Shown here: one piece after another, positions 8,291 through 19,132 of the stretch
Position numbering within the stretch: position 1 is the stretch's first letter
Layout of the letters: each line of letters starts with the position of its first letter
Assembly (NCBI RefSeq): GCF_003977685.1
Contig: NZ_RYZH01000026.1
Coordinates: forward strand, 1 to 64,000
Source of the DNA: Tautonia sociabilis
GTDB taxonomy: Bacteria; Planctomycetota; Planctomycetia; Isosphaerales; Isosphaeraceae
Direction of reading: 5' to 3'
DNA: 64,000 nt
Position numbers and translations under genes: made by a program
The notes under the pieces: model-generated
What the model was told of the DNA's origin: nothing
Seen by the model: only the letters and a program-made list of their open reading frames with translations
The model's database searches: none

Positions 8291-8705
8291 GGCCCGATGC
8301 CAGGAGGGATCCCGGGGTGCTCCGATCGCTGAAGCTGAAGCGGCGCGGTTCGGGGAGGACGGGGTCGAGACGACGCCGGCCTTGCCGGTTGTTCGAGGAT
8401 CGGCGATCGGAGAACCCCGGGATCAGGTTCGGAGGATCTGAGCCATCGGGATGCCAAGGAGCGGGGGAAGGCGCCCGGTCAGGAGGAGGACGCGGGGGGA
8501 ACGGTCGGAGGTCGGGAGGGGGGAGCCCTCGACGAAATGATCGTCGGACGAGGGGGCGGCACTCATCCCGGGGGCTCGGAGGACGGGCGAGGAAGAGCGG
8601 GGCGAACCGGGTCCGGCCCGGCCGGGCGGGCCGAGCCGGGCGGGAGGCGGGAGGGGCCGGGCGGGAGGGGCCGGGCAGGGCGGGGCGAGACGGGGCCGGG
8701 GGCGA

Positions 8706-9899
8706 TCAGAGGCCGATGAAGGGGACGGGCAGGAGGAAGGCGTGCTGCTCGTAGAGGCTCCAGGCGCCTCGCCAGGCGGCGAACTGGGAGAGGAAGACGA
8801 AGAGGACGTAGAGGGCGGCGATCGGCAGCATCCAGAGGCGGCCGGAGGCGCGGAAGACCCAGTGGCGGGGGCGGTCGCGGCGGGAGGAGCGGTGGTAGGC
8901 CCAGCCGGCGGCCAGCCGGGCGGGGAACGTGAAGGTGAGGAAGACGAGGCTGGGCAGCCAGACGGCCTCTCGGGGGATCATCTCGATCTTCAGGAGGTAG
9001 AGCGGCACGGCGAGGGTGGCGGTGAGGGTCAGCGCCAGGGCGAAGGCCCAGGGGGCGCGCCGGAAGCGGTCTCGGACGGGGCGAAGTTCCCGGAAGGCTC
9101 GGAGCCGGCCCTCGACGGCGAAGTGCATCTGGAGGAACGGCAGGACCATCGCCACCCCGCCCAGCAGCAGGGCGCCGATCAGGCCCAGCAACGGCGCCGA
9201 CCGGCCGGCGGCGAGCAGCGTCGCCGGCAGGACGAGCCAGGCCAACGTCCCGAGGAAGCCGAGCAGCCCGAGGCGGGCGTAGTACGGCAGCCGGAGCCGG
9301 GAGGCGAAGGCGAGGCAGTCGTCTCGGCACCGGCGGTAGACTCGGCCGAGGTCCCGGTTGCGGCGCAGCCAGCCGATCGCGCCGAAGGGCCAGAGGAAGT
9401 GCCGGAGCCGGCCCCCCCGGGCCAGGGCGATCGTCAGGTGAGCGGCCGTGAGGGCGAGGACGACGAAGGAGGCGACCCGCCATCGAGCGGCGATCGGGCC
9501 GCCGGGGTCGATCACGGCGGCGGACCGGGCCATCGAGGCGAAGAGCTGGATCGGCAAGGTCCACAGCAGGATGCCGATCGCCATGCCCCCGAGCCGGGCC
9601 GAGAGCCGGACGCCGACCAGGCCGTCCCGGAGCCGACCGCTCCGGGCGACCCGGCCGCCCGCCTCCAGCAGGTAGCCGAGGCAGAGAAGCTGCGCGACCG
9701 GGATCGCCGCCAGGACGGCCAGCCCGACGACCAGGGCCAGGGCGCCAAAAACCCACTCCGCCGCCGAGGCCATCGCCCGGCCGCTCGTCGCCAGCCCCCG
9801 GGCGATCCGTCGCAAGGCGGGGGGCGGGGGCTCGGCCGAGACGAGGGACGAGGACGGGGCCAAGTCGGTGAGGAGCGGGTCGGGGGTCGCGGTCGCCAT
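8706..9899 (-). CDS. Uncharacterised polytopic membrane protein
   Basis: The 397-residue protein has a polar N terminus (about 45 residues) and then roughly seven or eight hydrophobic segments, including WVFGALALVVGLAVLAAIPV, APLLGLIGALLLGGVAMVL and MLPIAALYVLFVFLSQF. Between them lies a conserved-looking amphipathic loop with RNRDLGRVYRRCRDDC. It recalls planctomycete membrane proteins of the DUF4013 kind, but I cannot place it firmly. The start at 9899 follows GGGGA. No neighbour on the same strand is close enough to form an operon. The function is not known. Confidence 0.75.
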   Translation of the reverse strand: MATATPDPLLTDLAPSSSLVSAEPPPPALRRIARGLATSGRAMASAAEWVFGALALVVGLAVLAAIPVAQLLCLGYLLEAGGRVARSGRLRDGLVGVRLSARLGGMAIGILLWTLPIQLFASMARSAAVIDPGGPIAARWRVASFVVLALTAAHLTIALARGGRLRHFLWPFGAIGWLRRNRDLGRVYRRCRDDCLAFASRLRLPYYARLGLLGFLGTLAWLVLPATLLAAGRSAPLLGLIGALLLGGVAMVLPFLQMHFAVEGRLRAFRELRPVRDRFRRAPWAFALALTLTATLAVPLYLLKIEMIPREAVWLPSLVFLTFTFPARLAAGWAYHRSSRRDRPRHWVFRASGRLWMLPIAALYVLFVFLSQFAAWRGAWSLYEQHAFLLPVPFIGL

Positions 9900-10158
9900 G
9901 AGAGTCCCCGAGCGGTCGAGCGGGTGCGATCGAGCCGGAACCGCCTCGGATACCGTTGGGCAGCATCTCCGGTTTCGAGAACGTGCGGACGGGAGGCGGG
10001 GATCGACTCGACCCCAGTGCCGGCCGGCATCCGATGCGGGGGAGCCCTCTCCCCGGCCTCCCCAGCCGGGATCAGCCGGCCTCGAGGCCCGGGGGTGCGC
10101 GTTCCGAGGACCGTGACGCTGACCGATCAGAGAGGGACGGCAAGGACAGGGTGATCAA

Positions 10159-10344
10159 GCACAGAAGAACAAAAAACAGAGAACTCGGAACAGGTGGACC
10201 AAGCGATCCGATGGGTCGCCGACTCCAGAGCACAAAAGAACAAAGAACAGAGAACTCGGAACAGGTGGACCAAGCGATCCGATGGGTCGCCGACTCCAGA
10301 GCACAAAAGAACAAAGAACAGAGAACTCGGAACAGAGAACTCGG
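10159..10344. repeat. Tandem repeat, 71-bp unit, about 2.6 copies
   Basis: Copies start at 10159, 10230 and 10301. The first two are full length and the third stops after about 35 bases, where a short inner piece (ACAGAGAACTCGG) is duplicated once more. The unit begins GCACAAAAGAACAAAGAAC and is strikingly A-rich against its GC-rich surroundings. The second and third copies are nearly identical, so the array is recent. Confidence 0.9.
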
Positions 10345-10440
10345 AGGGCGGCTCGGGCGAACGACTCGGTTGCACGGCCGAGACGGTCCACGCCATCCAC
10401 CAGGGCAAGGCCCAGCGATGGGCCACTCCCTCCAGGCCCG
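10345..10440 (-). repeat. Dispersed repeat block, copy A (beside a tandem array)
   Basis: Read on the minus strand, this block resembles 47238-47331 over about 90 bases at an estimated 65-70% identity. It shares pieces such as GGCCTTGC, GACCGTC, ACCGAG and CGTTCGCC. In both places the block is followed by a tandem array containing TTCTCTGTTCT-like runs. No gene is convincing in the 660 bases between 9900 and 10562. Confidence 0.55.
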
Positions 10441-10562
10441 ATCTCCCCGAGATCGGGAAGGGGGAGAGGGAGAGGGAGGAGAGCGATCGAGCAGCCCGAC
10501 CGTCGCCCGCCCTCGAGTTCAACGGGCCGGCCGGGGACCGGGAGCCCGACGGGGCAAACCCA

Positions 10563-11996
<1,434 letters not shown>

Positions 11997-12016
11997 GTCG
12001 GGGCGCCCCGTCGGGA

Positions 12017-14548
12017 TCAGCGGATCGAGACGAATTCGTCGGAGGCGAGGATCGCCTGGCAGAGTGCCTGCCAGACCAGCCGGGTCGGGTCCTCGCCCGG
12101 GTCGGACCCGGCCTCGGCCCCGAGGACCTCGGCGAAGCGGCCGAGCGCGGCGACGGCCCGATCGCACTCCAGGGGAGAGGGGGGCCGGCCGTAGGCCCGC
12201 TCGTAGAGGAGGAGGACGCGGCCGGGGTCGTCCAGCCCGTCTCGGGAGAGCAGGTCGTCGGCAAGGTGCTCGGCGGCCCGGAGCACAAGGTCGCCGTTGA
12301 GGAGGAAGAGGGCCTGGGGGGCGATGGTGGTGGTGTCTCGGTCGCCGTTGAGGACGCTGGCGTCGGTGGAGTCGAAGAGCTGGAAGACGTCGTACAGGTG
12401 GTTGCGGACGACCGGCAGGTAGAGGGAGCGGCGGTCGGAGTCGTAGGAGGTCTGGTCTTTGGAGGTGTGGTTGAAGAAGTAGTCGCGGTTCTTGACGGTG
12501 AGCAGCGAGCCGCCGACCTCGCGATCGAGCAGGCCGGCGACGGCGAGCAGGGCGTCCCGGATCGCCTCGGCCTCCAGGCGACGGACGTCAACGCGCCAGT
12601 GAAGGCGGTTGTCGGGGTCGACGGCGGCGGCGGGGTTGAAGACGCTGCTCATCTGATAGGTCTTCGAGCGCATGATGCGACGGTGCAGCGCCTTGATCGA
12701 CCAGCCGTCCGCGACGAACCGGAGGGCGAGCCAGTCGAGCAACTCGGGGTGGGACGGCCGGGCGCCGAGGGCGCCGAAGTTGTCGGTCGTCTCGACCAGG
12801 CCTCGGCCGAAGTGCCAGCGCCAGACGCGGTTGACCATGACCCGGGCGGTGAGCGGGTGGCCGGGGTCGGCCATCCAGCGGGCGAGTTCGAGCCGGCCGC
12901 TGCGGGAGGGGTCGAACTCGGGGGAGCCCGGCCCGGCCAGCGCGGCCGGGACGCGGCGGGGGACGACCTCGCCGAGGGAGAGGTGGCTGCCCCGGATGTG
13001 GATGGGGATGTCGGCGACCGAGCCCTCGGCGACCCCCATCGCGGAGGGCAACTCGGGGGAGGAGTCCTGGAGGGCCTTCCGCTCGTCCCGGAGGCGGGCG
13101 AGCTCCGCCCGCTCGTCCTCGGTGTAGAGGGATTCGGGCTCCTCGGGGAGCGAGAACCCCTCTCCCCCCTCGGCGACGAGGCGGGCGTTGGCCCGCTCGA
13201 CGACGGCGGCGATCTCGGCCTCCTTGGCGGCGACGGCCTGCTCGTGGGCCTCCTGGCGGCGGAGGTCGTCGGGGGAGGCGATCGCGTTCTCGTGCCATCG
13301 GGCGACGGTCTGGAACGAGTCCATCGTCCGGGTGCTCTTGAAGATGCCGGCCAGGCCGTAGTAGTCGGCGGAGGAGATGGGGTCGAACTTGTGGTCGTGG
13401 CAGCGGGCGCAGCCGATCGTCAGGCCGAGGAAGGCTCGGCCGACGGTGTCGAGCTGCTCGTCGACGATGTCCATCTCCATCTTCCGCTGGTCGGGCTCGG
13501 CCAGGACCTTCGGCCCGAGGACGAGGAAGCCGGTGGCGATGAGCCGGGCGTTGCGGTCGGCCAGCGGCTCGGACTCGGGGGCGGGCAGCAGGTCGCCGGC
13601 GAGCTGCTCGATGAGGAAGCGGTCATACGGCAGGTCGCGGTTGAAGGCGTCGACGACGTAGTCCCGGTAGCGCCAGGCGTTGCCGTGGGCGACGTTCTCG
13701 TCGCTGCCGTTGGAGTCGGCGTATCGGGCGACGTCCAGCCAGTGGCGTCCCCAGCGCTCGCCGTAGTGGGGAGAGGCGAGCAGGCGGTCGACGAGGCGGT
13801 CGAAGGCGTCGGGGGAGTCGTCGGCCAGGAAGGCGGCGACCTGCTCGGGAGTGGGGGGCAGGCCGAGCAGGTCGAAGGAGGCGCGCCGGATCAGGGTCCG
13901 CTTGTCGGCCGGAGGGGAGGGGGAGAGGCCGTTCTCCTCCAGGGCGGCGAGGATGAAGCGGTCGAGGTCGGTCCGGGGCCAGGAGGGATCGGAGACGGGG
14001 GGGAGATCGGGCTCGGTGGGGGGGTGGAAGGACCAGAGGTCGTCCCGGGACGGCTCTTCGGCGGGCGGCTCCCCGGCGGCGGGGGAGGGGGAGTCGTCCG
14101 GCTGGGAGGAGCGGGGATCGGGGGCTCCCATGACGACCCAGCGCTCGAGCAGCTCAATCTGGCGGTCGGGGAGCTTGCCGGAGGGGGGCATGCGGAGCAG
14201 CTCATCCGAGTAGCGGACGGCCTGGAGGAGCAGGCTGTTCTCCGGGTCGCCGGGCTCGATGGCCGGGCCGAGGTCTCCTCCCTGGAGCAGCCCCTCCCGG
14301 GAGTCGAGCGCCAGGCCTCCCCGGAGGCGGGGGGCGTCGGCGGAGTGGCAGGAATAGCAGTGCTCGACGAGCAGGGGGCGGATGTGCGTCTCGAAGAAGT
14401 CGAGGCCGTCTCGGTCGGAGGCCTGGCCGGATGCAAGGCCGGGGGCCCCGGCCAGGGCAAGCAGCCCGAGCAGCAGGGCCTTCCCGGGGAATCGGCCGCG
14501 ATCTCGGCCCGAAGCCGGCGGCCCGATGGTCGTTCGAGCGCGTCCCAT
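12017..14548 (-). CDS. PSD1 protein: planctomycete cytochrome C + DUF1549 + DUF1553
   Basis: The 843-residue secreted protein carries a signal peptide (residues about 22-41). Its planctomycete cytochrome C domain has the heme motif CYSCH at residues 64-68. DUF1549 follows ([34 protein letters not shown]), with a second CxxCH in GCARCHDHKFDPIS. DUF1553 forms the C-terminal third (RRVPAALAGP, ARVMVNRVWRWHFGRGLV, HPELLDWLA, RLEAEAIRDALLAVAG). A coiled segment of Glu/Ala repeats sits near residues 415-490. The family is thought to take part in extracellular breakdown or redox steps on complex polymers, but no activity is proven. The start at 14548 gives the signal peptide. The DUF1501 gene follows directly. 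It is a full-length version of the truncated gene at 104-1024. Confidence 0.93.
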   Translation of the reverse strand: MGRARTTIGPPASGRDRGRFPGKALLLGLLALAGAPGLASGQASDRDGLDFFETHIRPLLVEHCYSCHSADAPRLRGGLALDSREGLLQGGDLGPAIEPGDPENSLLLQAVRYSDELLRMPPSGKLPDRQIELLERWVVMGAPDPRSSQPDDSPSPAAGEPPAEEPSRDDLWSFHPPTEPDLPPVSDPSWPRTDLDRFILAALEENGLSPSPPADKRTLIRRASFDLLGLPPTPEQVAAFLADDSPDAFDRLVDRLLASPHYGERWGRHWLDVARYADSNGSDENVAHGNAWRYRDYVVDAFNRDLPYDRFLIEQLAGDLLPAPESEPLADRNARLIATGFLVLGPKVLAEPDQRKMEMDIVDEQLDTVGRAFLGLTIGCARCHDHKFDPISSADYYGLAGIFKSTRTMDSFQTVARWHENAIASPDDLRRQEAHEQAVAAKEAEIAAVVERANARLVAEGGEGFSLPEEPESLYTEDERAELARLRDERKALQDSSPELPSAMGVAEGSVADIPIHIRGSHLSLGEVVPRRVPAALAGPGSPEFDPSRSGRLELARWMADPGHPLTARVMVNRVWRWHFGRGLVETTDNFGALGARPSHPELLDWLALRFVADGWSIKALHRRIMRSKTYQMSSVFNPAAAVDPDNRLHWRVDVRRLEAEAIRDALLAVAGLLDREVGGSLLTVKNRDYFFNHTSKDQTSYDSDRRSLYLPVVRNHLYDVFQLFDSTDASVLNGDRDTTTIAPQALFLLNGDLVLRAAEHLADDLLSRDGLDDPGRVLLLYERAYGRPPSPLECDRAVAALGRFAEVLGAEAGSDPGEDPTRLVWQALCQAILASDEFVSIR

Positions 14549-15179
14549 CGCCCTCCCCCCGACATCGATCGTCTCGGCCCGCTCGCCCCAACCTCGGGGC
14601 GGCCGCCCTCTCCAAGAATTGTTGGACAGCATCCCGACAATTGTAACCGAGAACAAGGCCTCGGATCTTCCCCTCGGCGTCCGGAATCGATCGGTTCTCC
14701 CCGTCCGGCGCCAGGGGAGGGCTGCTGAGGCCGACGAGGGGGCGGGCCTGGCTGGAGAACGGAGAACCAGAGAACCGAGGGCCAACGGCGGAGGACGAAC
14801 GCGAAGGCACGAAGGAAGAGCGTCCCCTCGGCGTCGGGCCCGAGGACGCGAGGATTGGGCGGTTGGGGAAGACGAGAGAGGGGGGGGGAACCGGGAGAGG
14901 TCGCGGCGTGATGCCGCATCGAGAGGGATCGGACGCGAGATTCTCTGGCAGGGAACCGGGGGTGAGTGCGAAGATGACAGGGGAGACGGCCCCCGAGGAT
15001 CGGCTGGGGGCGAGCCCAGGCGGTGGCTCCCGATCCGGACGGACGGACGAGGGCGGCCGTCCGGCGCTCCCCGCGCCGCCCGGCCCCGGGGAAGCGACCC
15101 GGAGAGGGTGGCGACCGGCGGGGCCGGATCGATTCGGATTCGGTTCGGATCGCAGAGACCCTCTTCCCCAGGTTGTTCC
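14549..15179. other. Intergenic region between divergent genes
   Basis: About 630 bases between the PSD1 start and the kinase fragment. It holds short direct repeats around 14755-14780 (GGAGAAC, AGAGAACCGAG), similar in flavour to the A-rich tandem arrays elsewhere in the window. No gene is convincing. Promoters for both neighbours should lie here. Confidence 0.5.
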
Positions 15180-15800
15180 GTGAAGCCTGAGCCAGGCGAT
15201 GACCCCCGGGAGCCCCGGCAGGGGCGCTCTCCGCTGGAGACGGACCCGACCCCGGCGTCGGGCGGCTCGGGGTCCGGCTCCGGCTCGCGCACCGGGCCGA
15301 CGGGCACGGCCGAGTCGTTCGCCCTGCCGGGGACGATCGTCGAGAGAATGACGATCCTGGACGACCGCTTCCTCGTGCTCGACCTGCTGGGCAAGGGGGG
15401 GATGGGAACGGTCTGGCGGGTCCGCGACCAGGTGTTGATCCGCGAAAGCGCGCTGAAGCTCATCACCAGCCAGATCGCCTTCGACCCGGTCATCCGCGCC
15501 CGGTTCCGCCGAGAGGCCCGGGTGATGGCCCAGTTCCAGCACCCCAACGCGGTGACCGTCTACGACGCCCGGATCGGGGCCGACGCGGCGTTCATCCTGA
15601 TGGAGTACATCCGAGGGAAGAGCCTCAACCACGTCCCCGGCGCCGGCTCTCCCAGGCCGGTGGGGTGGGTGGCCCGGCTGCTGGCCCAGCTGGGAGACGT
15701 GCTGCAAGAAGCTCGCGACCACCAGATCGTCCACCGCGACCTGAAGCCGTCGAACCTGATGATCGTCCCTGGCCGCCGGCCGGGGTCGTGGCCGGGGTGA
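15180..15800 (+). pseudogene. Ser/Thr protein kinase, N-terminal half only
   Basis: Starting from GTG at 15180, the 206-residue frame encodes a eukaryotic-type (PknB-like) kinase N lobe. It has the glycine loop LLGKGGMGTVWRV, a catalytic Lys in ESALKLIT, the hinge ILMEYIRGKSL, and the catalytic loop HRDLKPSNLMIV. The reading frame then falls into PGRRPGSWPG and stops. The DFG motif, the activation loop and the rest of the C lobe are missing. About 10 bases after the break a different frame picks up a membrane-anchor-like segment and an FGE-type domain, the usual tail of planctomycete kinase fusions. A single out-of-frame deletion near 15763 explains both pieces. The product cannot be an active kinase. 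Confidence 0.82.
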
Positions 15801-16960
15801 AGGTCGTCGGGCCGATGCTCGTCGGCGGGGGGATCGTCCCCGAGCGGAGGACGGCCGAGCCTCCCCCTTCCTTTTCCCCTCCGGATCCGGAAGCGGCTCC
15901 AGAGCCCCCCGACGTGCCCGGCCCCGGAACCAGCCTGGCCGATCGCCGGAGGGTCGAGCGGCTGGAGGCGCTGGGGTTCCAGGTCGCCTCGGGGAGCGAG
16001 CCGACCGCCGACGGCTGGCCCTCGGCGGTGTACCAGACGACGGACGAGGGGTCCTCGATCGACTTCGAGCTGAGCGACGGCTACTACCTGCCGATCGGCG
16101 TGCGGGTCGATCCCGACGCCGGCCCGGCCGAGGACGGCTGGCCCCGCGTCCTGTTCCGGGAGGTCGACCACGGCGACGGCGACTCGCAGCGGGTGGAGTT
16201 CGTCCGCATCCCCGGCGGCTCCTGCGCGATGGGGGATTTCACCCCCAGCGGCGGCCGGCTCCGGGACAACGCGGCGCTGCCGGTGCATCGCGTGACCGTC
16301 TCGGGCTTCTACATGCAGCGGTTCGAGGTGACGATCGGAGAGATCGCCGCCTACTACCGGGGCCTTCGGGTCGCCGAGGCCGAGTGGCCGCACCACCCGT
16401 TCCGGGATTACGTCCGCCGCGTGCAGGACGCCTTCGGCCTGCACCAGGCGAGGCGCCACCCGGCCTCGTGCCTCGACCACATCGAGGCCACCCGGCTCGC
16501 CGCCGGGCTGGGGGGCCGCCTGCCGACGGAAGCCCAGTGGGAATACGCCGCCCGGTCTCGGGGGAAGAACCACGTCTTCGTCGGCGACGACCGGGAGCGG
16601 GCGCTGATCCTCGTCGAGGGGGCCGGCAGCCTGCCGGTGGCCACCGTGCCGGTGGAGGAGGGGGCCGAGGACCAGACCGAGCAGAGGGTGGCCGACCTGT
16701 CGGGCAACGTCAGCGAGTGGTGCCGAGACTACTACGAAGCCTACCCCGAGACTCCCTCGCCGGATCCCGACCCCTGGGTCCGCCCCGCCGGGAGGGCCGG
16801 CCTGCACGTCGTCCGAGGCGGCTCGCTGTTCGACGGCGAGGCCAACGCCCGGACCTTCGACCGCAGCGACCCGTTCGACCGCATCAACCTGGCCGAATAC
16901 GTCGGATTCCGCATCGTGATCAAGCCCCCGGCCATCGGCCCGGCCCTGGGAGCGGACTAG
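15764..16960 (+). pseudogene. FGE-sulfatase (SUMF1-type) domain, C-terminal piece of a kinase fusion
   Basis: In the frame +1 to the kinase piece, the sequence starts with a hydrophobic run (GVVAGVKVVGPMLVGGGIV) that looks like a membrane anchor. After a proline-rich linker and a short extra domain comes a full FGE-type domain: RVEFVRIPGGSCAMGDF, VHRVTVSGFYMQRFEVTIGE, GGRLPTEAQWEYAARS, LSGNVSEWCRDYYEAYP, VVRGGSLFDGEAN and YVGFRI. Such domains in kinase fusions are usually not true sulfatase-activating enzymes. It could be translated alone from ATG 15815, but the shared break with the kinase fragment argues for a broken fusion gene. The FGE part itself is intact, so some function may remain. 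Confidence 0.75.
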
Positions 16961-16961
16961 A

Positions 16962-17690
16962 ATCGGACGGCGGCCGGCCGGCACGGTCGCCGGCGGCGAG
17001 GTCCGCAGGGCCCTCCTCTCGGCCGAAGGCTGGCGGGTCGAGCCCCGGGACATCCACCGGCTGGACCTCGTCGGCCCCGATGGCGAGCGCCGACCGATCA
17101 CCCTCGACCCGGTCACCGACCGCCGCTGGTGGGCCTACTCCTTCCTCCCCCCCGGCGAGGGGGGACCGGGCTCGCTGGCGATCGCCGTCGCCTGCGAGGC
17201 GGGCGTGGCGATCTTCAACGTCTCCTCCGGCCGGCGGACCCGGATGCTCGCCGGCCACGAGGGGGCGGTCTACGCCCTGGCCCCGTCTCCCGACCGCAGG
17301 TGGCTGGCCGACCGGCTCGGCGAGGCCGCCGGGCTCGGCTGCGCCACGATCGTCGTCCTCGACGTCGTCCACGAAGCCGGCTCCCCCTGGGAGAGCCGCC
17401 AGACCCGCTGGATCCGCGACCTGATGCGCCGAGGCGTCATCGTCCTCGTCGCCGACGAGCAGGACCGCCCCAGCCTCTCCGCCGGCGGGCATCGCGCCCT
17501 CGCCCAGGCAATCCTCGACAGCCCCCAGGGCGAGGTCGACCCGATCTCCCTCGGCCGGTTCGGCTCCCTGCTGATCGACGGGGTCGAGGCCCTGACCAGC
17601 CGCCGGCAACGCCCCCGCCTCTACGTCCCCTTCGAGAAGACCGCCTCCCAGAACAAGGCGTTGATCGATCCGGAACCCCCTCCCCGATAA
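16962..17690 (+). pseudogene. WD40 + caspase-like protein remnant
   Basis: The frame has no obvious start. It begins with a segment (LLSAEGWRVEPRDIHRLDLV) and one WD40-like blade (AGVAIFNVSSGRRTRML, GHEGAVYALAPSPDRRWLA). It then jumps at about position 17312 to what looks like the C-terminal part of a caspase (C14)-like domain: TIVVLDVVHEAG, WIRDLMRRGVIVLVADEQDRPSL, GHRALAQAILDS, and an end of the LTSRRQRPRLYVP kind. Planctomycete relatives carry many WD40 blades between these parts. The usual D-C-H catalytic spot reads DVVH, so there is no nucleophile Cys here. ATG 17205 could start a 161-residue product. It adjoins another gene with its middle missing, so a common cause is likely. Confidence 0.55.
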
Positions 17691-17908
17691 CCATGCTCCG
17701 GCCGGCCCCGGCCTCCTCGTCCCGCTCCGGGTCGAGGAGGCCGGAGTCCCCCGGAGCATGCACCGGGAGGACGGGCGAGCGGGCGGATCCCCGGCCCAGC
17801 TCGCGTCCCGGGAGGTCCTGGACCCCATCGCGGTCGCCGAGGGTCCGGCCCGAGCCGGGAAGCGTCACACCGAAGATCACGGGTCGCTGATGGGTTCCGA
17901 GCGATCCG

Positions 17909-18652
17909 TCACGGCGTTGGATTGATGAAGAGCACCTCGCCACGCTCGATCCATCCCTTGCGCAAATCGACCCGGAACCAGCCGTCGCTGTTCTTTGGAT
18001 GGAAGCGGACCGAGGACCGCGGACCGAACTCGGCCAGGTCGTCTTCGACCCAGGTCCGGCCCAGGTCGGGAGAGAAGGTGATGCCCGTCTGAACCGTCGA
18101 CGCCGGCGCGCAGTGCCCGGCCAGGATCACCCCATCCTGGATGATCATGTTCGCCAGTTCGAACCTGGCATCGAACAGCCGGGTGTGCGTCGACGGATCG
18201 GTCAGGTCTTCCGGGGAGCATCGGAAGATCCCGCGGTCATACTCCTCGTCGGAGCGCTTCGGCCCATTGGCATCGGCCGCCCAGTCGTGCTGCCCGGCGA
18301 CGAACGTGATGCCGCCCGACTGGTATCGCGAATTGGCGTCGACCGAGATCAGCACGGACCATTCCCAACGATCGGCGTGGGGGTCGTAGACCCCTCGCAG
18401 CCAGTGGCATTCGTCGCCGTGCCCGCGATTGAAGTCTCCCGTCCATGCGTAGAACGCCCCCTCGTCCGGATTGTAAGTGACCCGGTGAATCTGGCGGCAG
18501 ATGACGGGATTCTCCGGATCGCCGAGGAACGACCCGGCAGGGGTGTCCTCCTCCTGAACGTACGGATTCTGACCGAATGAATCCGCGATCTTGACCGTCT
18601 CTCCGCCGTCCGTAACGTCAGAGAGATTCACGGGGGCCGGCCCACCGATCAC
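17909..18652 (-). pseudogene. BNR/sialidase-like protein, N-terminally truncated
   Basis: The 247-residue frame opens with GTG but reads smoothly from upstream (GGTGSERCNVIGGP) until a stop near 18731, so the natural start is lost. It carries a bacterial neuraminidase-type Asp box (SPDLGRTW near the end) and a beta-propeller-like pattern of short hydrophobic strands. It has no signal peptide. Full-length relatives, like the protein at 41811-42851, are about 350 residues. Base composition is less GC-rich than the neighbours. An overlapping frame at 18649-18849 may hold part of the missing N terminus, shifted. Exo-sialidase activity is unlikely in this form. Confidence 0.5.
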
Positions 18653-18850
18653 GTTGCAGCGCTCGCTGCCTGTTCCGCCGAGAAGCGACCGATCTTGGGT
18701 TCGTCCTCCCTGATTTCCGGACAGCCTTCCTCAAGGTCGCTCACGGTGATCAGCTGTCGCGCGGCCACTCGCGCCGGCACGCCCACCATACGCGAAACCC
18801 GAGGCGGGTTGAGTCGCCTCGGGCCGGGGTGGGTCGGAACCTGTCGCAAG

Positions 18851-18924
18851 TAGCGGCGGAGGGACTCGAACCCCCGACACGCGGATTATGATTCCGCTGC
18901 TCTAACCGACTGAGCTACGCCGCC
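18851..18924 (-). tRNA. tRNA-Met (CAT), elongator type
   Basis: The gene reads GGCGGCGTAGCTCAG on the minus strand and folds as a normal cloverleaf. The acceptor stem is GGCGGCG with CGCCGCT, where the first pair is G-T. The anticodon stem is GCGGA/TCCGC around ATCATAA, and the T arm holds GTTCGAG. The anticodon is CAT. The paired first position and the lack of a GGG/CCC anticodon stem argue against an initiator tRNA. A tRNA-Ile2 (lysidine-modified CAT) cannot be ruled out. The discriminator is A and the CCA end is not encoded. Confidence 0.95.
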
Positions 18925-19132
18925 ATGGGGGGGAGTCGTGGGACTGCCCATCCGCCTCGGTGTGTGGAATGATCTTACGGGGACCCGAACCGGATTGCAA
19001 CCCGGATCGGGGGGCGTCGCGGCGTCGAGGGAGGAGGGGACGAGCCCCTTGCGGCGGGGGGACCGGTCCCGTAGAAGAGGGCGACCGGAGGAGTCGAGCC
19101 GAGCGCTCGGAGCCGACGGGGCAGGGGGTCGA

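Larger units (their letters stand above)
7793..8705. other. Long intergenic region with dispersed repeats
   Basis: About 900 bases without a convincing gene. It carries two copies of a 40-odd-base dispersed repeat (8076-8120 and 8244-8290), and from about 8470 it becomes a G-rich, low-complexity tract leading into the 3' end of the membrane protein gene. The frames crossing it are rich in Arg/Gly/Pro and match nothing I know. Confidence 0.5.

Noticed and set aside
8470..8705. G-quadruplex regulatory element in the G-rich tract
   Set aside because: The G-runs reflect an irregular low-complexity stretch by the 3' end of a gene; nothing in the arrangement sets it apart from the background of this genome.
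10159..10344. CRISPR array
   Set aside because: The 71-bp units are directly abutting with no variable spacers, and there are no cas genes. The 35-bp array at 47332 likewise has no spacers.
15764..16960. Working formylglycine-generating enzyme serving the three sulfatases
   Set aside because: It is the tail of a broken kinase fusion with no usual start or export signal, and FGE-type domains in such fusions are generally not sulfatase activators.
17205..17690. Intact caspase-type protease
   Set aside because: The expected catalytic Cys position reads DVVH, and the N-terminal part of the domain is missing.
18851..18924. Initiator tRNA
   Set aside because: The anticodon stem lacks the three G-C pairs of initiators and the first acceptor position can pair (G-T).
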